Assembly: GCA_029960045.1 (NCBI GenBank) | Contig: JASCOV010000001.1 | Location: 434,001-498,000 of the forward strand | Source of the DNA: Flavobacteriaceae bacterium PS02293 | GTDB lineage: Bacteria > Bacteroidota > Bacteroidia > Flavobacteriales > Weeksellaceae | DNA length: 64,000 nucleotides | Direction: 5' to 3' | Shown here: positions 43,557 to 53,052 of the stretch, in pieces | How positions within the stretch are numbered: the first letter of the stretch is position 1 | Layout of the letters: each line of letters begins with the position of its first letter | Translations under genes and position numbers: made by a program | Notes under the pieces: model-generated | What the model saw: only the letters and a program-made list of their open reading frames with translations | Told to the model about the DNA's origin: nothing | The model's database searches: none

Positions 43557-44351
43557 ATGAAGTTAAGACTCCTTTTTATATTACTCACCATTTCTTTCAA
43601 TTTGAAATCTCAAAACCAGAGATTTCTATACGAATACAAATCTGTTACAGATTCTCTCAATCGTGATAAAATTGAATCAGAATTGATGACTTTGGATGTC
43701 TCCGACAAATTTTCAAAATTTTACAGCTACGATAATTTTAAATACGATTCCATCTCAAAATCAAATATTGATAAAGAAATTTCTGACTCAAATTTAAAAA
43801 TTAAAAAGAGTAAAAATTCATCTATTGTAATTAAAGAATATCCTGACTTTTCCATTTTAATGATTTCAAGAATTGGTCAGGTAAAGTACAATGTCAAAGA
43901 TGACAGAATTCTAAAGTGGAAAATTTTGCCTGAAAATGATACGTTAGGAAATTTTAAAATCCAAAAGGCCGAAACCGAATTTGCCGGCAGAAAATGGACA
44001 GCTTGGTTCACGACGGAAATTCCAATTCAGGAAGGTCCGTACAAATTCAGAGGTTTGGCGGGACTTATTTTAAAAATTTACGATTCAACTAATTCTCATA
44101 TTTTTACGCTGGCTGGAATTCAGAAATTAAAAAGTGTCACTTCAAAAAATGATAATTTTGTATTCGATTTTGGAACCAACGAGAATGTAACTCAGGAAAA
44201 GTATAAACAGATTTTGAAAGAATTCAGAGACGACCCAAATAAGTCAATTCGACAAACTTTGAGTGAGATGGACGAGGTCAACGATAATGGTAAAATGGTC
44301 AACAAAAATGATTATCTCCGCGAAAGAGAAAAACGGTTGAAGGAGGAATAA
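43557..44351 (+). CDS. GLPGLI-family exported protein
   Basis: This 264-residue exported protein has a signal peptide (MKLRLLFILLTISFNLKSQ). The family signature appears as FRGLAGLILKIYDSTNSHIF (GLPGLI becomes GLAGLI), preceded by AGRKWTAWFTTEIPIQEGPY and the AETEFAGR strand, all typical of this Bacteroidota family. The family is common and has no established function; many members lie in cell-surface operons. It is convergent with the S1/P1 nuclease gene. Confidence 0.9.
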   Translation: MKLRLLFILLTISFNLKSQNQRFLYEYKSVTDSLNRDKIESELMTLDVSDKFSKFYSYDNFKYDSISKSNIDKEISDSNLKIKKSKNSSIVIKEYPDFSILMISRIGQVKYNVKDDRILKWKILPENDTLGNFKIQKAETEFAGRKWTAWFTTEIPIQEGPYKFRGLAGLILKIYDSTNSHIFTLAGIQKLKSVTSKNDNFVFDFGTNENVTQEKYKQILKEFRDDPNKSIRQTLSEMDEVNDNGKMVNKNDYLREREKRLKEE

Positions 44352-44383
44352 AAAAGTCCAATAACCTTTTGGAATTGGACTTA
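44351..44383 (-). terminator. Terminator of the S1/P1 nuclease gene
   Basis: AAGTCCAAT and ATTGGACTT form a 9-bp stem. On the minus strand it is followed by TTTTTT, 25 bases after the nuclease stop. Confidence 0.75.
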
Positions 44384-44408
44384 TTAAGGAATTGATTTTA
44401 AATTTTAT

Positions 44409-45203
44409 TTACCCGAAAACATCATTCAGCACTTTCGCCAAACGCAATCCGCCATACAACAATTGTCTTTCAACAGTAGCTTCAAAACGGTAATTGTAAT
44501 CGTAGCTCAATTTGGAATCTTTCGGCGTGTGAAAATAAATCGAGTTAGCAATTTTCTGACTGTCATATAACCAATCCTGCAAAGTTCCACCTTGAATTGT
44601 TTTCACTTCATCTTTCGATTTAATATCCAAAAGATTGGCAAATTCTGTGTAGGAATATTTCCTGTCTTCCACCATTTTAGAATCCCAAAGTGAGTGCAGA
44701 TTGGTGTTTTGTCCAAAGTAAGTCACATTGATTTTATTGCCTCCTAAATCCTCATAACGTCCAACGTGTAGGGGTTGATGAAGGTCGCCTATCAAATGAA
44801 CCAAGAAAACCAAAGCATTTTTCTTATCAGCTTCCGAAGTGTTTTTATCTTTAATTTTCTTTGCTAAATTTTCAATTTGCGTATAAAGATTCGGGCTTTT
44901 CTGAGCTTCCAAAGAATCTTTGAATTGCTGAAAATTCTTTTGTGCATTGATATTCACATAATGCCAAGACGAAGTTTCCTTCCAAACGCCAGTCGTATCA
45001 GATTTGATGAAATCCGGCCAATTCGCATAGTATGCCAATTTCTGATTTTGTAGCAATTTTTTGATGTTTCTTTCAGCTTTTGAACTCAAATGATGTTGAG
45101 CGATTTCTGCAATCACGCGATGACCTGTCAATCCCCAAGCGAAGCAATAGAACGATGAGAACATTAAAACAGCAAACGTGAATTTTGATAAAATACTTTT
45201 CAT
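44409..45203 (-). CDS. S1/P1-type zinc nuclease
   Basis: This 264-residue nuclease has a signal peptide cleaved at ...SFYCFA-WGLTGHRVIAEIAQ; the mature N-terminal Trp and the His of GHR bind zinc in this family. Other ligands lie in NALVFLVHLIGDLHQPLHVG and NLHSLWDSKMVE. It cleaves single-stranded nucleic acids and removes 3' phosphates, outside or in the periplasm. The family is common in Bacteroidota. It is convergent with GLPGLI and divergent from uvrA. A -7 box (TATCTTTG, minus strand 45233-45226) precedes the ATG. Confidence 0.93.
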   Translation of the reverse strand: MKSILSKFTFAVLMFSSFYCFAWGLTGHRVIAEIAQHHLSSKAERNIKKLLQNQKLAYYANWPDFIKSDTTGVWKETSSWHYVNINAQKNFQQFKDSLEAQKSPNLYTQIENLAKKIKDKNTSEADKKNALVFLVHLIGDLHQPLHVGRYEDLGGNKINVTYFGQNTNLHSLWDSKMVEDRKYSYTEFANLLDIKSKDEVKTIQGGTLQDWLYDSQKIANSIYFHTPKDSKLSYDYNYRFEATVERQLLYGGLRLAKVLNDVFG

Positions 45204-45322
45204 TTTTTTAATTTATTTCAGGCGACAAAGATAGGTCTATCAAAAATTTATTTAAGTCCAAAACTCTGTTAAATATTATTAAACTTGGATTGAGGTAAAG
45301 TGCAATCGTCAATTAAATTCCG

Positions 45323-45330
45323 TAAATTTG
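45323..45330 (+). promoter_or_regulatory. -7 box (TAAATTTG) upstream of uvrA
   Basis: TAAATTTG matches TAnnTTTG, 111 bases before the uvrA ATG, implying an untranslated leader of about 100 bases. Its distance makes it less certain. Confidence 0.35.
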
Positions 45331-45441
45331 CGTTTTCCCAGAATTGGACTTTTCAATGAAATCGCTGTCATTAAAAAGTGAAGAAAATAATAAAAATTAG
45401 CGATTCCATTTGACCTTTAAAAAAGAAATGAATATCTATAA

Positions 45442-48270
45442 ATGAAAGATAATCAGGAATTTATCGAAATATACGGCGCTCGAGAACACAACCTCAAGAA
45501 CATTACCGTCAAAATCCCACGCAACGAATTGGTGGTCATCACAGGACTTTCCGGAAGCGGAAAATCTTCCCTCGCATTTGATACGATTTTTGCAGAAGGG
45601 CAAAGGCGTTACATCGAGACGTTTTCTGCGTATGCAAGGCAGTTTCTTGGCGGATTGGAACGTCCGGATGTGGACAAGATTGAAGGACTTTCTCCCGTAA
45701 TTGCCATCGAACAAAAAACAACCAACAAAAATCCACGTTCAACCGTTGGAACCATTACCGAACTTTATGATTATCTGAGATTATTGTTCGCAAGGGTTTC
45801 CGATGCTTATTCAATGAGTTCCGGAAAGCGATTGGTAAGTTATACGGAAGACCAGATTCTGGATACGATCAAAGAAAACTTTAAAGGAAAAAAAGTCTAT
45901 CTGATGGCGCCGGTTGTGCGTTCCAGAAAAGGACATTACCACGAATTGTTCATTCATCTTTCCAAAAAAGGTTATTCCCAAGCCAGAATCGACGGCGTTT
46001 TGCAAGACATCGAATACGATTTGAAACTCGACCGTTACAAAACCCACGATGTGGAAGTTGTTGTGGACAGATGGATTATCGGCGAATCGGCGACGGAACT
46101 TAGAATGCAGAAATCTTTGAAAACTGCTTCTGATATGGGCGAAGGATTGATTGCGATTCAGGAAATGGGAAGTGAAGAAATTCATTTTTTCTCTAAGAAT
46201 TTGATGGACGACATCACGGGAGATTCGATGGCATTGCCGGAACCGAATACATTCTCCTTCAACTCTCCGAAAGGGAGTTGCGAAACTTGTAAAGGTCTTG
46301 GAACCATCAAGAAAGTGAACACCGACTATTTTGTCGAAAATGATAAATTATCAATCAATCAAGGTGCTTTATTACCTTTAGAACAAATCAAATCCAACAA
46401 ATGGATTCTTTCTCAGATTAAATTAATCCTGGAAGTTTTCGATTTGAGTTTGACGACGCCGTTCAAAGATATTCCGAAAGAAGCTTTGGAATACATCTAT
46501 TACGGTCATAATAAGGATATTACGAAAGAACTGAAACACGCCGGAATTTCGAAAAAGATTAAAATCAACTTCGAAGGTTTAGTTCATATTCTTGAAGAGA
46601 TTGTGGACGAACGTGAAAATTACGACGCCGTTTTGGTGGAAAGAAATTTCACAACTGAAGAAGTTTGTCCGACTTGTAAAGGTGCGCGTCTTCGTCAGGA
46701 AAGTCTGAGTTTCAAGATTGATGGAAAAAATATTGCAGAAATCAACGGCCTATCATTATTAGATTTGAAAGAATGGCTGGCCGATGTGAAAGATAAATTC
46801 AGTGATAAAAATAAAATCATCGCTTACGAAATTCTTAGAGAAATCGAAACCAGACTGCAATTCCTTTTGGATGTCGGTTTGGATTATCTGAGTCTCAGCA
46901 GAAGCTCAAAAACCCTTTCCGGTGGCGAATCTCAGCGTATTCGTTTGGCGACACAAATTGGTTCTCAGCTCGTGAACGTTCTTTATATTTTGGATGAACC
47001 TTCAATTGGTCTTCACCAACGTGACAACGAAAGATTGATTAATTCCTTAAAACATCTTCGTGATATTGGGAATTCGGTTTTGGTGGTGGAGCACGATAAA
47101 GATATGATTTTGGAAGCCGACCACGTTTTGGATATTGGTCCGAGAGCGGGGAAATTCGGTGGAGAAATCCTTTGGCAAGGTCATCCGAAAGACATCAAAA
47201 AAGCCAATACAATCACAGCGGATTATCTGACTGGAAAACGAAAAATCGAAATTCCCGCAGAACGAAGAGCCGGAAACGGAAAATCAATTGTTCTGAAAGG
47301 CGCAACTGGAAACAACCTTAAAAATGTCAATCTCGAAATTCCATTAGGAAAATTGGTGGTCGTTTCGGGGATTTCCGGAAGTGGAAAATCTTCTTTGATA
47401 AACGGAACACTTTATCCAATTCTGAACCGTCATTTTTACAGAGCAATCCAAGAACCTTTGCCTTACAAAAGCATTGATGGGATTGATAATATCGACAAAA
47501 TCGTAGATGTTGACCAAAGTCCAATTGGAAGAACGCCACGTTCAAATCCGGCGACTTATACGGGAATGTTCACCGATATTCGTAATCTTTTTGCCGAATT
47601 GCCGGAGAGTAAAATCCGTGGTTACAAAGCGGGAAGATTCTCTTTCAATGTGAAAGGCGGACGTTGCGAAACTTGTCAGGGAGGCGGTTTGAAGGTCATT
47701 GAAATGAATTTCTTACCAGACGTTTATGTTCATTGCGAAACCTGCCACGGAAAACGTTTCAACCGTGAAACTTTGGAAGTTCGTTACAAAGGAAAATCGA
47801 TTTCTGATGTTCTGGAAATGACCATTAACGAAGCGGTAGAATTCTTCCAGCCAATCCCAAAAATCTACATCAGAGTTAAAACTTTGCAGGATGTTGGTTT
47901 GGGTTACATCACGATTGGTCAGCAATCCACAACTTTGAGTGGAGGAGAGGCACAACGTGTAAAACTGGCGACGGAACTTTCCAAAAGACAAACTGGAAAT
48001 ACATTATATATTCTTGATGAGCCAACAACCGGACTTCATTTTGAAGATGTAAAAGTCTTGATGGAAGCCATCAATCAATTGGTTGAATTAGGAAATTCCT
48101 TCATCATTATCGAGCATAATATGGACGTTATCAAACTCGCTGACCACATTATCGATGTTGGACCAGAAGGTGGAAAACACGGCGGACAAATCATCGCCGA
48201 AGGAACACCTGAGCAGATTATCAAATCAAAGAAAAGTTTGACGGCGAAGTTTTTGAAGAAGGAGATGTAA
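45442..48270 (+). CDS. uvrA: UvrABC excinuclease subunit A
   Basis: This 942-residue damage-recognition ATPase of nucleotide excision repair has the first Walker [21 protein letters not shown], the second [20 protein letters not shown], and signature motifs [12 protein letters not shown] and [12 protein letters not shown]. Zinc-binding cysteines lie in [31 protein letters not shown] and CETCHGKRF. The length is usual. No neighbour is related; the gene is a single unit with a long leader. DNA damage control is possible but no LexA-type site is obvious. Confidence 0.97.
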   Translation: MKDNQEFIEIYGAREHNLKNITVKIPRNELVVITGLSGSGKSSLAFDTIFAEGQRRYIETFSAYARQFLGGLERPDVDKIEGLSPVIAIEQKTTNKNPRSTVGTITELYDYLRLLFARVSDAYSMSSGKRLVSYTEDQILDTIKENFKGKKVYLMAPVVRSRKGHYHELFIHLSKKGYSQARIDGVLQDIEYDLKLDRYKTHDVEVVVDRWIIGESATELRMQKSLKTASDMGEGLIAIQEMGSEEIHFFSKNLMDDITGDSMALPEPNTFSFNSPKGSCETCKGLGTIKKVNTDYFVENDKLSINQGALLPLEQIKSNKWILSQIKLILEVFDLSLTTPFKDIPKEALEYIYYGHNKDITKELKHAGISKKIKINFEGLVHILEEIVDERENYDAVLVERNFTTEEVCPTCKGARLRQESLSFKIDGKNIAEINGLSLLDLKEWLADVKDKFSDKNKIIAYEILREIETRLQFLLDVGLDYLSLSRSSKTLSGGESQRIRLATQIGSQLVNVLYILDEPSIGLHQRDNERLINSLKHLRDIGNSVLVVEHDKDMILEADHVLDIGPRAGKFGGEILWQGHPKDIKKANTITADYLTGKRKIEIPAERRAGNGKSIVLKGATGNNLKNVNLEIPLGKLVVVSGISGSGKSSLINGTLYPILNRHFYRAIQEPLPYKSIDGIDNIDKIVDVDQSPIGRTPRSNPATYTGMFTDIRNLFAELPESKIRGYKAGRFSFNVKGGRCETCQGGGLKVIEMNFLPDVYVHCETCHGKRFNRETLEVRYKGKSISDVLEMTINEAVEFFQPIPKIYIRVKTLQDVGLGYITIGQQSTTLSGGEAQRVKLATELSKRQTGNTLYILDEPTTGLHFEDVKVLMEAINQLVELGNSFIIIEHNMDVIKLADHIIDVGPEGGKHGGQIIAEGTPEQIIKSKKSLTAKFLKKEM

Positions 48271-48298
48271 TTATTTTAAATTAGAATAGAACACGATT

Positions 48299-48349
48299 TT
48301 TGTCACTCCGAAGGAATCTAAACTGTTGAGATTCCTTCGGAATGACAAA
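48299..48349. repeat. TTTGTCATTCC hairpin family, intact copy (21-bp arms)
   Basis: 48299-48319 pairs with 48329-48349 (one G-T wobble) around the loop AAACTGTTG, which on the opposite strand is CAACAGTTT, close to the loops at 34013 and 36839. It lies between convergent uvrA and map. Confidence 0.87.
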
Positions 48350-48404
48350 TACATTGGTTAATTTTCAATATTAGAATTGATAATCATAATCTGTTTAATT
48401 TTTC

Positions 48405-49169
48405 TTAATTATAAATCCCATTCATTTCCGTCAAAATCATCGGTTTTCCATCAGTCACAACAATCGTATGTTCGTGTTGCGCCATAAAACCACCTTTGTT
48501 TCCCACCATTGTCCAGCCGTCTTTTTGAGTGTCAGCAATCGTGGAAGTTGTGGAAATAAAAGTTTCAATCGCCACCACAGAATTTTTCTTAAATCTCTGC
48601 GTATTGAATCGGTCGCGGTAATTTGCAATCTCGTGTGGTTCCTCGTGCAGACTTCTGCCAACGCCGTGACCAGTTAGGTTTTTGATGACTTTGTAACCTC
48701 GTTTTTTGGCTTCCGTTTCCATCAAATGACCGATATCCGAGATTCTTACGCCACCTTTTATATTGGCAATTGCTTTTTGCAGGATTTCTTTGGAAGCGTC
48801 AATCAGTTTTTGATGTTGGTTGATATCTTCGCCAATCACAAATGAACCGCCGTTGTCTGACCAAAATCCATCCAGTTCAGCAGAAACATCGATGTTGATT
48901 AAATCGCCTTCTTTCAGAATCGTTTTCTCGGACGGAATCCCGTGGCAGAACTCATTATTCACGCTGATGCAAGTGTAGCCTGGAAATCCATAAGTCAGAT
49001 ACGGAGCAGATTTTGCGCCCATTTCTTCAAGGATTTTTCCGCCGAAATCATCCAATTCCTTAGTCGAAATTCCCGCTTTGGCAAAGTTTCTCATTTCCTT
49101 TAAAGCGTAAGCTACAGCCTCGCTGGCCTTTTGCATTCCGATTAATTCTGACTCGTTGGTGATAGACAT
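48405..49169 (-). CDS. map: Type I methionine aminopeptidase
   Basis: This 254-residue enzyme removes the initiator methionine. The metal ligands are visible: D and D in NIDVSAELDGFWSDNGGSF, H in TGHGVGRSLHEEPHEIANY, E in SVVAIETFIS and E in AQHEHTIVV. The start is taken at the ATG at 49169 (MSITNESELIGM); a longer frame to 49226 adds 19 unmatched residues and would begin inside the promoter region 49196-49227. It is divergent from a small lipoprotein gene. Confidence 0.96.
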   Translation of the reverse strand: MSITNESELIGMQKASEAVAYALKEMRNFAKAGISTKELDDFGGKILEEMGAKSAPYLTYGFPGYTCISVNNEFCHGIPSEKTILKEGDLINIDVSAELDGFWSDNGGSFVIGEDINQHQKLIDASKEILQKAIANIKGGVRISDIGHLMETEAKKRGYKVIKNLTGHGVGRSLHEEPHEIANYRDRFNTQRFKKNSVVAIETFISTTSTIADTQKDGWTMVGNKGGFMAQHEHTIVVTDGKPMILTEMNGIYN

Positions 49170-49195
49170 ATTAATAAATTTAATTCTGTTGAAAT

Positions 49196-49227
49196 CAAAT
49201 TTATTGATTAAGAATCGGAAAAACAAA
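49196..49227 (-). promoter_or_regulatory. Promoter of map
   Basis: Minus strand: TTTG (49227-49224), 20 bases, then TAAATTTG (49203-49196). A near-perfect Bacteroidota promoter, 26 bases before the ATG chosen for map. Confidence 0.65.
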
Positions 49228-49280
49228 TATTGTAGTATTTACTAGTGGTATCAATTTTGTCATTAATGAAAAAATGAATT

Positions 49281-49463
49281 ATGAAATCAATTAAAATTTA
49301 TGCATCAGTATTAGTTTTCTCAGTTGGACTAATTTCTTGTGAAGTTAGAACCACTAATGTGGGAAATGGAAATGCCAAAGTGAAAAAAATACCACCTGGA
49401 CAAGCAAAAAAGATTTACGGAACCAAGTCTGCAAAACCATTCGCACCAGGACAAAATAAGTAA
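49281..49463 (+). CDS. Small lipoprotein with a PPGQAKK/APGQ repeat
   Basis: This 60-residue protein has a signal and lipobox (ASVLVFSVGLISC, C20), leaving a 41-residue mature peptide. The tail is KKIPPGQAKKIYGTKSAKPF then APGQNK, in which P-x-G-Q occurs twice around KKIYGTKSAKPF. The tail is strongly basic. Small basic lipoproteins of this shape occur in Chryseobacterium relatives but I know of no function. It is followed by a terminator-like hairpin. Confidence 0.7.
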   Translation: MKSIKIYASVLVFSVGLISCEVRTTNVGNGNAKVKKIPPGQAKKIYGTKSAKPFAPGQNK

Positions 49464-49486
49464 ACACTAAAACTTCAGTAATTAAA

Positions 49487-49520
49487 AATTCCAAGATTTA
49501 AATAGTCTTGGAATTATTGT
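49487..49520 (+). terminator. Terminator of the small lipoprotein gene
   Basis: AATTCCAAGA and TCTTGGAATT form a perfect 10-bp stem with a 9-base loop, 23 bases after the stop. The following T-run is weak. Confidence 0.6.
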
Positions 49521-49587
49521 TTCTAATTCCAATATTAAATTTTCACTTTTAATGTTAATTTAATATGAACGGAATATTAAAATGTTG

Positions 49588-49595
49588 TAACTTTG
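49588..49595 (+). promoter_or_regulatory. -7 box (TAACTTTG) of the gene at 49636
   Basis: TAACTTTG matches TAnnTTTG, 40 bases before the ATG. Confidence 0.45.
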
Positions 49596-49635
49596 TCTTT
49601 TAATTAGATAAATATTAACTTAAAATCAATTGATT

Positions 49636-50031
49636 ATGAAACTGAATATAAAAATGATTGCGTTATCAATATTTGTATTTGCAGGACTTTTTTCTGTAAC
49701 AAAAGCTCAAGACTCCGAAAAAAATATACAAGAAGTTGTCCTTAGTTCTGGTGACGGCTTTGGCGAACTGAGGAAACTGGTAAAAGATAATTTCGATTTC
49801 ACAGCTTCGGAATATAAGGAAGGTGTCGTTAATTCTGATGTAAGATTCAGTATTGCGGAGAACGGAAAAATCACAAATATCCACGCAAACGGCGATTGCA
49901 AAAACGTAAGCAAGGAGCTGGAAAATGTCTTGGCAAGTCTTATCTACAAAGTAGATGTAAATAAGATGAACCAAAATATGATGGCCACAACTTATGTAAT
50001 GCCGGTTAGCGTTACGATAGATAATAGATAA
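49636..50031 (+). CDS. Exported protein of unknown function (TonB-C-like strand pattern)
   Basis: The protein has 131 residues from the ATG at 49636, with a signal peptide (MKLNIKMIALSIFVFAGLFS...KAQ). The mature part has SGDGFGELRKLVKDNFDFTA, SDVRFSIAENGKITNIHANG and KELENVLASLIYKV followed by MATTYVMPVSVTIDN. The order 'V.F.I...G.I....A.G......E..........' and the final PVSVTID strand resemble the small TonB C-terminal-type domains found in Bacteroidota envelope proteins, a weak match. It stands alone and ends at a strong terminator. Confidence 0.65.
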   Translation: MKLNIKMIALSIFVFAGLFSVTKAQDSEKNIQEVVLSSGDGFGELRKLVKDNFDFTASEYKEGVVNSDVRFSIAENGKITNIHANGDCKNVSKELENVLASLIYKVDVNKMNQNMMATTYVMPVSVTIDNR

Positions 50032-50050
50032 ATGTTTAAAATTGTTAGTA

Positions 50051-50090
50051 AGAAAGCCACACATCTCATAATTGTGTGGCTTTCTTTTTT
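50051..50090 (+). terminator. Terminator of the gene at 49636
   Basis: AGAAAGCCACACA and TGTGTGGCTTTCT form a perfect 13-bp stem followed by Ts, 20 bases after the stop. Confidence 0.92.
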
Positions 50091-50190
50091 AGGGCGCCTT
50101 TATCCGTCCTCCGTTCCCGCTTTTTTTTGCCCAAGCTTTTTCCCCTGCTTACAAAAAGAGCTCCACTCAGGCCGGGGCGCGCTTCGCCAA
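50091..50190 (-). repeat. Dispersed nested-hairpin repeat, copy 6
   Basis: The outer arms GCGCCTT (50094-50100) and GGGGCGC (50174-50180) pair with the same two G-T wobbles as the copy at 23130, but with different, compensating bases. The inner arms are GCTTTTTTTTG and CAAAAAGAGC. It lies in the 355-base gap 50032-50386. Confidence 0.75.
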
Positions 50191-50217
50191 GTTGAAACAT
50201 TTATTAAGTATTGAAAA

Positions 50218-50274
50218 TTCCCCTCCATTGGAGGGGTGGTAAAAATTCAAAGAATTTTTGACGGAGTGGTTAAT
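50218..50274. repeat. Palindromic intergenic repeat-like element
   Basis: CCCCTCCATTGGAGGGG followed by TGGT and AAAAATTCAAAGAATTTTTG, two consecutive palindromes, then ACGGAGTGGTT. The form suggests another dispersed repeat, although only one copy is in this window. The rest of the gap up to 50386 shows nothing else. Confidence 0.5.
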
Positions 50275-50386
50275 TGTAAGAAGATGAATTGCAACTCTCT
50301 CATCTTTTCTCTATTTTATTTCCTCTACTCAAGCGGAATTTTTTATATTTATGAACTAAGAAACTGAAAGACAAAAACTCAATTTT

Positions 50387-51088
50387 ATGATTGATAAAAG
50401 AGTGAAAAACGCCCAAGAAGCGGTAAAAGATATACAAAACGGAATGACGATAATGCTCGGCGGATTCGGACTTTGCGGAATTCCTGAGAATTGCATCACA
50501 GAATTGGTCAACAAAAACGTGACAGATTTGACTTGCATTTCCAACAATGCCGGCGTCGATGACTTCGGATTGGGATTGCTTTTGCAGAAAAAACAAATCA
50601 AAAAAATGATTTCTTCCTATGTTGGCGAAAATGCAGAATTCGAGCGCCAAATGCTTTCCGGAGAATTGGAAGTAGAACTCACGCCACAAGGCACACTTGC
50701 CGAAAAATGCAGAGCCGCACAAGCCGGAATTCCTGCATTCTACACGCCGGCAGGTTTCGGGACAGAAGTTGCGGAAGGCAAAGAAGTCAAAGATTTTGAT
50801 GGGAAACCACACATTTTGGAACACGCCTACAAAGCAGAATTCTCCATCGTAAAAGCCTGGAAAGGCGACCACGCAGGAAATTTGACTTTCAAAGGTTCAG
50901 CCCGTAATTTTAATTTCCCAATGGCTGGTGCCGGAAAAATTACCATTGCAGAAGTAGAGGAATTAGTAGAACCTGGACAATTAGACCCGAACGAAATCCA
51001 CATTCCAGGCATTATGGTTCAAAGGATTTTCCAAGGCGAGAATTATGAGAAGAGGATAGAGCAGAGGACGGTGAGGAAAAAAGTTTAA
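50387..51088 (+). CDS. scoA: 3-oxoacid (succinyl) CoA-transferase subunit A
   Basis: This 233-residue subunit starts [20 protein letters not shown] and has [50 protein letters not shown] and [10 protein letters not shown]. These are the standard segments of the alpha subunit, which binds CoA and contributes to the active site. The catalytic glutamate lies in subunit B, normally encoded directly downstream. Here subunit B is absent: after 150 bases comes an unrelated minus-strand gene. The enzyme swaps CoA between succinyl-CoA and acetoacetate. Confidence 0.94.
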   Translation: MIDKRVKNAQEAVKDIQNGMTIMLGGFGLCGIPENCITELVNKNVTDLTCISNNAGVDDFGLGLLLQKKQIKKMISSYVGENAEFERQMLSGELEVELTPQGTLAEKCRAAQAGIPAFYTPAGFGTEVAEGKEVKDFDGKPHILEHAYKAEFSIVKAWKGDHAGNLTFKGSARNFNFPMAGAGKITIAEVEELVEPGQLDPNEIHIPGIMVQRIFQGENYEKRIEQRTVRKKV

Positions 51089-51152
51089 AATAAAAATACA
51101 AACTATCTGATCAAGATCTGCATTGGCGGAAAAGATGAAGATTGAAAAACAA

Positions 51153-51184
51153 AACAATGGTCGGAAAAAATTCCGACCATTGTT
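51153..51184. terminator. Hairpin between scoA and the GIN-domain gene
   Basis: AACAATGGTCGGAA-AAAA-TTCCGACCATTGTT is a perfect 14-bp stem between convergent genes. T-richness on the minus side (TTGTTTTTC) favours termination of the GIN gene; it could serve both. Confidence 0.75.
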
Positions 51185-51239
51185 AGCTGTAAAAGTTTTT
51201 TATTTTATATATTAAATAAACTTCAGAACTAGACGAAAA

Positions 51240-51905
51240 TTAATGGTAGATGATTTTACCACCGGCGATCTTCTTGTCATTCTTAGATTTTGGCTTTCCG
51301 TAGATATCGATGATTCCGCCTGCTCTTGTAGTTGCGTCAACAGATTCAACAGCGTTTACAGAAGCTTTTCCGCCGGCATTTGTAGTAATACTTGTGATTT
51401 GCGTTTGCAAGCTTTGTCCGTCATATTTTCCGCCGGTATTTACTACAACAGATTGAGAATCTGTGTTTCCTGATACCTTTAGCAATCCGCCTGTGTTCAC
51501 TTTTCCTTCGATTACTTTTGCGTTGACATTCAGGTCGATTTGGGAACCTTCGTTGGACGTTAATCCTAATTTTGAAGATTTTACAATGTCAGCTGAAGAT
51601 ATTTTTGCACCTTGGCTCGCTTGTATGTCGCTGATGTCTTGATAATAAAGTAAAATCTTCACATCATCTCCTTGAAGGAGTTTTGTAGGTTTCATTCTGA
51701 TTCTTAATTCGTTTCCGGAATTCACAAATTCTACATCATCTGCCATAGTACCACTGACTTCCGCTTTGTAAGAATCTGAAGAAACCAATTGCACAGGAAT
51801 TTTATCAAATACTTTGAGGCTGGTGAAAGCTGTGATTTCTTTACTTTGAGCAAATGAAAACTGAGAGATCAGAAATACTGAGGTTGCAAGGATTATATTT
51901 TTCAT
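51240..51905 (-). CDS. Exported protein with a GIN (DUF2807) domain
   Basis: This 221-residue protein has a signal peptide (MKNIILATSVFLISQFSFAQ). The mature part is a right-handed beta-helix of the 'head GIN' family: FTSLKVFDKIPVQLVSSDSY, VEFVNSGNELRIRMKPTKLL, then G-rich repeats with SQIDLNVNAKVIEGKVNTGG, LLKVSGNTDSQSVVVNTGGK and ASVNAVESVDATTRAGGIID. The family is common in Bacteroidota with unknown function, probably periplasmic or on the surface. A -7 box (TAGATTTG, minus strand 51950-51943) precedes it. Confidence 0.92.
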   Translation of the reverse strand: MKNIILATSVFLISQFSFAQSKEITAFTSLKVFDKIPVQLVSSDSYKAEVSGTMADDVEFVNSGNELRIRMKPTKLLQGDDVKILLYYQDISDIQASQGAKISSADIVKSSKLGLTSNEGSQIDLNVNAKVIEGKVNTGGLLKVSGNTDSQSVVVNTGGKYDGQSLQTQITSITTNAGGKASVNAVESVDATTRAGGIIDIYGKPKSKNDKKIAGGKIIYH

Positions 51906-52044
51906 AACAATTAATTTATCAATTTATAATAGCACAGCATTACAAATCTAAAACCACTTTTTGTTATTAAATGTTAAAGTTATGATTGGGATTGATTTTT
52001 TTTGATTTAAAAATCTTATTTTTATCGAGATACATAAAAACTAA

Positions 52045-53043
<999 letters not shown>

Positions 53044-53052
53044 TCTTCATTT

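Noticed and set aside
50032..50214. 60-codon plus-strand frame after the gene at 49636
   Set aside because: It spans the terminator and a nested-hairpin repeat and has no coding character.
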